DNA of 64,000 nucleotides from Hysterangium stoloniferum (taxonomy: Eukaryota; Basidiomycota; Agaricomycetes; Hysterangiales; Hysterangiaceae): positions 620,001 to 684,000 of the forward strand of contig WHVD01000007.1 of NCBI GenBank assembly GCA_015178975.1, written 5' to 3'. Under the pieces are notes generated by a model. That model made no database searches. It was not told the DNA's origin and saw only the letters and a program-made list of their open reading frames with translations. The position numbers and the translations under genes were made by a program. Of the stretch, positions 58,561 to 64,000 are shown piece after piece (position 1 is the first letter of the stretch; every line of letters starts with the position of its first letter).

Positions 58561-59279
58561 GATTTTGTAATTGATAGTGAAATACCTGATATTCAGTCTG
58601 CTGGTTCAGGAATATCACATTCATTCCAAGAGTAAGGAATAAAAGCATATGGACTCCACTATTTTCAATCTCATGTCACTGTGGACACACTGGTGATGGC
58701 AATGAGGAGGCAGCTCAGGGGTTTACCAATGACCAGATTCACTATGATCAATATCATAATTGGTCTATATTGGTTGTCAACATGAAGGAAGGGTTAGTAA
58801 CTGTAATCCTGGTGCCCCCAGTTGTACGCATGGACCGTTTAGTTTTACATGATTACATAATCACCATGTTGCACGGTATAAGTAGCCGGGAAGTTTTCAG
58901 GACCTTAGATCTTACCATATGCTGCACTTGCCTGTATCTTGTTCTGCTCTGGACAATACACCGTGGTCCTGCCAGTGATCCCAATTGATGATGGGATTAC
59001 AGTAACCTTGGAAATAATCCATTCCTTTGTGATGAATGTGATATAATTCAGATTCAACTGACATTGTGACCTCAATCAGAACAATATGTGAACTTGTTTT
59101 GATATTTGGATAACCTCTTATATATTAAAATAACTCCTCTATTTATATACACATGTATAAATAGTATCTGCAATCCAATCTGAATATGGTGTTACATCAC
59201 ATTGTATTCAAACTTACTTCTCTCTACAGAAAAACCACCATTCCCTTTGCATTTTGGCACATTGAATAACAACTTTACT

Positions 59280-59612
59280 TATGGATGACAGAGGCTCAAG
59301 AAAATGTCAAATACTATGTGTGAAATGCTCTATATTGTGTTATATGTTCTTAAAATGCAAATTATATATACAGAAACTTTGTTTATTCACATTAAATATT
59401 TTATACCTTTAAGCCTCTTTATAATTCAACCTGGGTTGTTTTCTGAGTATTCTTTCAGACTGCTTCTCAAACAAATCTTCCTCACACATTCCCTTTGCTT
59501 TGCTCTTCTGAGCTGGTCAGGGGTTTGGTCTATTTATAGGGAAGATATGAGATTCTTGAGTGTCTGGTTCACTGCCTTTACTAAATTATGGCCCATGCTA
59601 CATGAAAGTATG
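59280..59612. repeat. Direct repeat, right copy
   Basis: Partner of 58213-58560, without the TTAGGG tract, ending shortly before solo LTR B2. Confidence 0.65.
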
Positions 59613-59644
59613 AGTATTAATCTATATCAGATTTTGAAACAGCA

Positions 59645-60367
59645 TGTTACACCGTGTCGCAACCCTATCAGTCCCGAGGTTATTGCCACTTATCAACGTT
59701 ATCAAGTCACTGCTTCGGAAACCATCGGCCCCCGAAGCTGACGTATGCTTTTGCAATGATCAAACTCCATTTACACCCATGTCAAAATAGTCGTATTGTC
59801 TGGTTAAACTTTTGATACGTCCCTTTCATTATGTTGATCCGTTCAATCCTATGTTTCACATATGTCTATCTATATTTGTAGTCCTTGAACTATTTCCTTT
59901 TATCGTAATTCTGCTCTCGGTTATCATTGGCCTCCGAACTAACCATAAACTTCCCGTTCCTAGTCAAGCTTATTGTTAATACCATTTTCCGCCCTTCTCC
60001 CTGTTAGTATTCTCTAGACACCTGTTACTTGTATATGAACCCGCTGTAGTTGTAGTTACTAGGCAATCAGAATATCGACTTAGAATACCCACATACGTCC
60101 GTAACAGTCTCATACTAAGAATCCCCCCATCTGCCTTCGCATGCGCTCGCCCACTCCTGGCCCCGACCCCTTGGCCCAACACTCAACTAGTCCTTCAGTC
60201 CCAATCGGTATCTCACCAAAAGGAACTCTTTAGGATTAGTCTTCGCACGTCTGAAATCTAAGGACACCCTACGGATATTTGCAAGCGCGCAGCACATAAG
60301 CTGAAGCCAAGTCCTTCCGATTGGTCCCTGTCGGCCACCGACATTAGTCAGTTTTCAGTTCTTAACA
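59645..60367 (+). mobile_element. Solo LTR (family B, copy 2), 723 bp
   Basis: It starts TGTTACACC, ends TCTTAACA, and is flanked by CAGCA (59640-59644, 60368-60372). It shares the TAAGCTGAAGCCAAGTCC block with 33560-34377. No coding sequence. Confidence 0.85.
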
Positions 60368-60389
60368 CAGCATTAGAAAGTGTATTTGA

Positions 60390-62513
60390 TATTTGATAAT
60401 TATTGGAAGTGGTGCCACTAGCTGCTGAGAAGAGAAATGGAACCTAACAATAAAGATGGCAAGAATATACAGATAATACTACAAGCATCCAATCACTCTT
60501 TCTCCAATAGCCATGTGCAGCATCAGAGACAAATCCATAAACAGCATCATCCTGAACAACATCCAGGATTACTTGTAGGGCCATCTAAAAAGTTTGAAGT
60601 ATAAGGATTGTAGTTAGTCCAACCTCAATATAATGTAAAAAATCAGGATGACAAGATCCAAACTTAGCTATATGCATAGCTGTTCCAATGCTGATTCTGC
60701 AGTCCCTCCAATAATCTTATTTCCTTTGTGTACAATTTTCTTCTCATACCAAACATGATCAACATTTATTAGAACTGGGGATATCTCTGTGACATATTTA
60801 CCTGGACCAGAAAATCCAGGAATACCAACAGCTAATCATAGTGAGTTCATTTTGAGATGTTCCTGAACTATTCTGTGGAGCTGAGATTGTTCATTGGCCA
60901 GAAGATGGAGTCTATGAGTGGGTCATTGGTGAAGATGTGTCCCACAATTATGATACATAATCCCATTCCTATAATGAATAAGTGTAGACAATATATTGCA
61001 TGTTACATGATGTAAATTCCATCCACAGTCACAAACACAGTTTAATTGCTTTTGGATACCAGCATCTCTGGTCTGAAGTCAAATGACAATATCACAGTCA
61101 GGATTTTGGGAATGTATGATATCCATCATCTAAAGTTGGAGAATTTATATCATGGTGTTTATCCCCACCTAGCACTGTGATTGCCCAGTGAACAGATAAC
61201 TTGTTGAGTGCTTCATATCCAGAATGCATAAACTGATATGACCATTCACCATCAGGCTATTTATCCCAGTCTTGAAGTTTCCTATACTCCATTGGTCCAA
61301 TAGATGATTGTAGAGCCTTGAGATGGTTCTTAGAAGGTTGTCCATAATAATTATAATATCAGATGTTTACTGGTAAATTTTATATTTCTACAAAACTCCA
61401 TCTTTAAATAGTGATACATATATCCTCTGAGACTATTATATTGTTAACCACCAACCATAAGAAACAATTCTCCATATTACATTCTAAACAATTCAGAGTC
61501 AATTAATAGAACCTATTGTATATGGTTTTCCAATTTATGTAAATACTTGCTAATACTTTTGTTGTTAATTTGTTTTTTAAAAGTTGTAATGTAGTTATTT
61601 CCATGTAAAATATGTAAAATATTATTGGAAATTTTTCATACCACAACTGTCTTTATTAAGTAAAACCCCCTATATATTCTGGACATGTTGAATCAAGTAG
61701 AAATCTGTTCAGATCGACAGATCCATTCCGAAGTAATACATATGTATTTAGAGGTGCCAATGATATACATACATATGCATGGAATGAACTATCTAAAGGT
61801 ATCTATTTTTTGAAAGTATTAGTGTTTCAAACTACTAATTTTTTTTATTGTCTACTTGTGTCCGGAAAGATTCTTTAGTTTGTAATATATGAGAGAGTTT
61901 AAAACTTTCAAAAAGTTTTAAAAACCAAATTATGTTTGAATCACATCCCAGATGTTTGAATGACATTTAGAGTATATTAGAATTTGGTATACTTAATAGT
62001 TTTCAGATATCTTCCTTAGACATGAAATTGGGAGGTGGTGATAATTTCTCTAATTTTGGTAAAGGAACTGAGGGAGTAGAAATGGTAATGTTGGGCTTTG
62101 GTGGCTTGGAAGCAATATCATCAGGAATAGTGTGAGGTGGGGCTTGGGAATTGAATATAGATGGATTGATCTGATTTGGATTTAAAAAATAACCAAAAGG
62201 ATATCCTATCAATAATGAATTACTTATTCTGTATTAAATAATTGAATATAGCTCATACCTTCCAGGTCATAACCAGGTAACATCCTAGGTGGATAAGGCC
62301 CATGATGATACAGTCCAGGAACTACTATATAATTTGGTAAAATAAAAATATTATTAAGGGAAACTGGCATGCCCTTTCCGGGAATAGATATTGTTGGTTT
62401 ATAGTCTTTAGTATTGACAATATCAGGCCTGGAATGAAATCCAAATAATTTGTGAAAATGATGGAATGGAAACTATATAAATAGTACATTAGAATCAGCT
62501 CAAAAAGTATTCG
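60390..62513 (-). mobile_element. MULE-like DNA transposon copy 2, decayed
   Basis: On the minus strand the blocks seen in copy 1 recur: SIFNSQAPPHTIPDD and TPSVPLPKLEKLS (62003-62212), then the Cys/His region near 61000-61130. A further block at about 60420-60590 reads VYGFVSDAAHGYW and LVVLSVYSCHLYC. The SDAAHGYW run followed by an SVYS stretch matches what I recall of the transposase core in this basidiomycete element type. Stops are frequent. A 680-bp insertion divides it, and the Helitron abuts its 5' side at 62513. Confidence 0.5.
61335..62014. mobile_element. 680-bp insertion in MULE-like copy 2
   Basis: It is flanked by CTTAGA on both sides (61329-61334, 62015-62020), and copy 1 lacks it at the equivalent point. 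AT-rich, with no clear inverted ends or coding region. It is a non-autonomous element of unknown class. Confidence 0.6.
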
Positions 62514-62518
62514 TGCTT

Positions 62519-62575
62519 ATGTCATGGTGCCTAGTGGCACCTTGAAAAGGCTTGGGCACCTGCTGGCACCCAAGC
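62519..62575 (-). repeat. Helitron 3' terminal hairpins
   Basis: GGTGCC-TAGT-GGCACC (62526-62541) is a perfect 6-bp stem with a 4-nt loop about 12 nt from the element end. A second imperfect hairpin (CTTGGG..CCCAAG) follows. A third, GGGGGGC-AAA-GCCCCCC, lies at 62712-62728. Confidence 0.65.
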
Positions 62576-62866
62576 TGCTAAAAAAGGCAACATGGACCCA
62601 CCACCCACCATACAACTTTACTTTATTTGACAAGCCTGGGAACCCTTGCTATGCTGCAGGGCTGGTCACTTCATGACCAACCCCACTACTCACTCCAAGC
62701 TCCAGCGTGCTGGGGGGCAAAGCCCCCCAAAGCCCCCCACATCCATGACTCTTAAGTATTTATCAGTGCTTCAAAGTATTTACAAGCACTTCTAAGTATT
62801 TACATATCACAATCACTGTTAGAAGTTAGAAAAGTTAGAAACAATCAATCAAAATACATTAAAACT

Positions 62867-64000
62867 TCAATCTAATAATACATCTTTGTACACTATATTT
62901 GCTGTTCTCTTTGTCTCCTTTAATAATCTTTTAATCCTATTCCAACTTCTTCCCCTTGAAAGTCCCACAAACAATTGCCCATGTCCAAACACTGCCATTC
63001 TCAAATATATTCCCATACTTTCAAAGACTGTCCCTGTGACTTGTTAATTATCATTGCAAATGCTAACGACATTGGAACCTGAATACAATGCAGTTTAAAT
63101 GGCAGTTGATCATCATTTGTAATTATTTTGATCTGTGAAAGAAATGCCAGTTTTCCCATACATGGTCCAGTCAGGATCTGCACTTGAAGCAAATGATTTT
63201 CCATTTTTAGCAGTTGCAACTGTGTCCCATTGAAAAGCTCCCTCTGTGGATCTATGTTTCATAACAGTATCAAAGGTACTCCTGGCTTCACCTCAAGTTG
63301 ACTTGGGGGAGATTCCACCAAAATTCAAGCTGTTCAAATACTCTACAGGATACATCTATATCTCACTGTCACCCACTGCATTATCAGCACTATGGTACAC
63401 ATGACTCTCCCCAGGGAATTTATTAGAAGTTCTGAATTAATCTCATCTACCTCTGAATTCCTTAGACACAGAATTGCCCAGTCTAAAAAGTCTTCATCTT
63501 GCCAATCTCTTTGGTCTCTATCCACATGGATGTTGGGATATATCTCACCAATTAGATCTGAAATTTCTGGACCACAGATAATATGAGGAGGGATATCCAT
63601 TGTATGATCCAAAGGCAAATCTTTTCCATGGCCTAATCCAAGAGCCACTGAGCACACTGTTGACTGTGTGGATCATACTGGTCCACCCGCATATTCTTTT
63701 TCAAGAACAGTACCTTGATATACTTCCACAATTCTGATTTCTGGATACATTGTCCAATGATCTGTTCTTTTGAACCCTTTGGTATAATAGGCAAAGTCTG
63801 CTGGAAGTCACCTCCCCAGGCAACAGGAATCCCTCCAAAGGGAAGATCCTCGTCTAATAAATCCTTCAGGGTTTTGTCAACTGCCTCAAATGTGAAATGT
63901 GACTGCATTGGAACTTTATACCAGATAATCAGTTGGACTTTCTTCATGAGCTCTGCTTTTTCTGAACCCTTTTTGATATGTCATAGAGCATCCTTCTCAC
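62867..64000 (-). pseudogene. PIF1-like Helitron helicase, C-terminal part, frameshifted
   Basis: The segment read on the minus strand from the window edge shows VPMQSHFTFEAVDKTLKDLL, GGIPVAWGGDFQQTLPII (the GGDFxQxLP helicase motif) and LFLKKNMRV. A frameshift follows near 63640, then RNSEVDEINSELL, VEYLNSLNFGG and stops. PFKLHCIQVPMSLAFAMIINKSQGQSL is the typical C-terminal helicase motif. Another frame change near 63010 leads to GIYLRMAVFGHGQLFVGLSR and an end at 62867. The enzyme would unwind DNA during rolling-circle transposition. The N-terminal Rep domain lies outside the window. Several frameshifts and stops make this copy inactive. Confidence 0.85.

Larger units (their letters stand above)
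62514..64000 (-). mobile_element. Helitron, 3' part (continues beyond window)
   Basis: The helicase gene lies on the minus strand. After it, towards 62514, come three hairpins and then the junction with MULE-like copy 2, whose sequence breaks off compared with copy 1 (GTATT then CGTGCTTATG). Rolling-circle Helitrons end in a hairpin near the 3' terminus. No clear CTRR end is seen, so a Helitron2-like terminus is possible. Confidence 0.7.

Noticed and set aside
58770-58988. A 72-codon plus-strand frame
   Set aside because: It is short, unrepeated, and lies in decayed repeat DNA with no motif.
1-64000. tRNA, rRNA, CRISPR or riboswitch
   Set aside because: No cloverleaf, ribosomal or array pattern was recognised by eye; a covariance search was not possible.

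Overview
The window looks like repeat-rich, probably subtelomeric or accessory DNA from a filamentous fungus, most likely an agaricomycete-type basidiomycete. The evidence is short introns (48-57 nt, GT..AG with CTNAC-like branch points), a Tnp2-type DNA transposon, a Helitron helicase, a Tad-like LINE, an esterase-NACHT-ankyrin NLR gene and a short (TTAGGG)n tract. The species cannot be told from the sequence. No rRNA, tRNA or CRISPR was recognised.

Layout. (1) From 1 to 32.1 kb and again from 42.5 to 57.2 kb the DNA is built from rearranged copies of one unit. The unit holds a five-exon gene of unknown function, here called family X, and a partner sequence, here called Y. Where both are present X and Y lie head to head over a spacer of roughly 0.5-0.8 kb, and neighbouring units meet tail to tail. 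About twelve X copies or fragments are visible. Most carry stops, frameshifts, deletions or junctions with inverted pieces, although exon-intron structure is conserved between copies. (2) A 9.0 kb Tnp2-type DNA transposon (1372-10354), with terminal inverted repeats, a 7-bp target duplication and two genes on the minus strand, sits inside exon 3 of the first X copy. Its transposase contains a 1.3 kb solo LTR. (3) At 32.1-35.0 kb and 60.4-62.5 kb are two copies of another transposon, probably MULE-like, encoding a Cys/His-rich domain. (4) At 35.55-39.95 kb is the one clearly intact host-type gene, a ten-exon NLR of 1311 residues (alpha/beta-hydrolase, NACHT, fifteen 32-residue ankyrin repeats, hydrophobic C-terminal tail). 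(5) At 48.87-55.07 kb are a SINE-like element and a decayed LINE with the same 3' tail, placed between X fragments. (6) The right end holds a MITE-like element, a direct repeat with a short telomere-type tract, a solo LTR, transposon copy 2 and the 3' part of a Helitron on the minus strand that leaves the window.

Eight solo LTRs were delimited by TG..CA-type ends and 5-bp target duplications (one duplication 4/5), and a ninth is degraded. No LTR-element coding region is present. All five stops in the Tnp2 transposase, the one in its companion gene, and most stops in the best-preserved plus-strand X copy are CGA to TGA, as expected from CpG methylation and deamination. The NLR keeps an open frame in the middle of this decay. 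Together this reads as an arena where a gene-pair family has multiplied, inverted and died beside an NLR that is still under selection or young.
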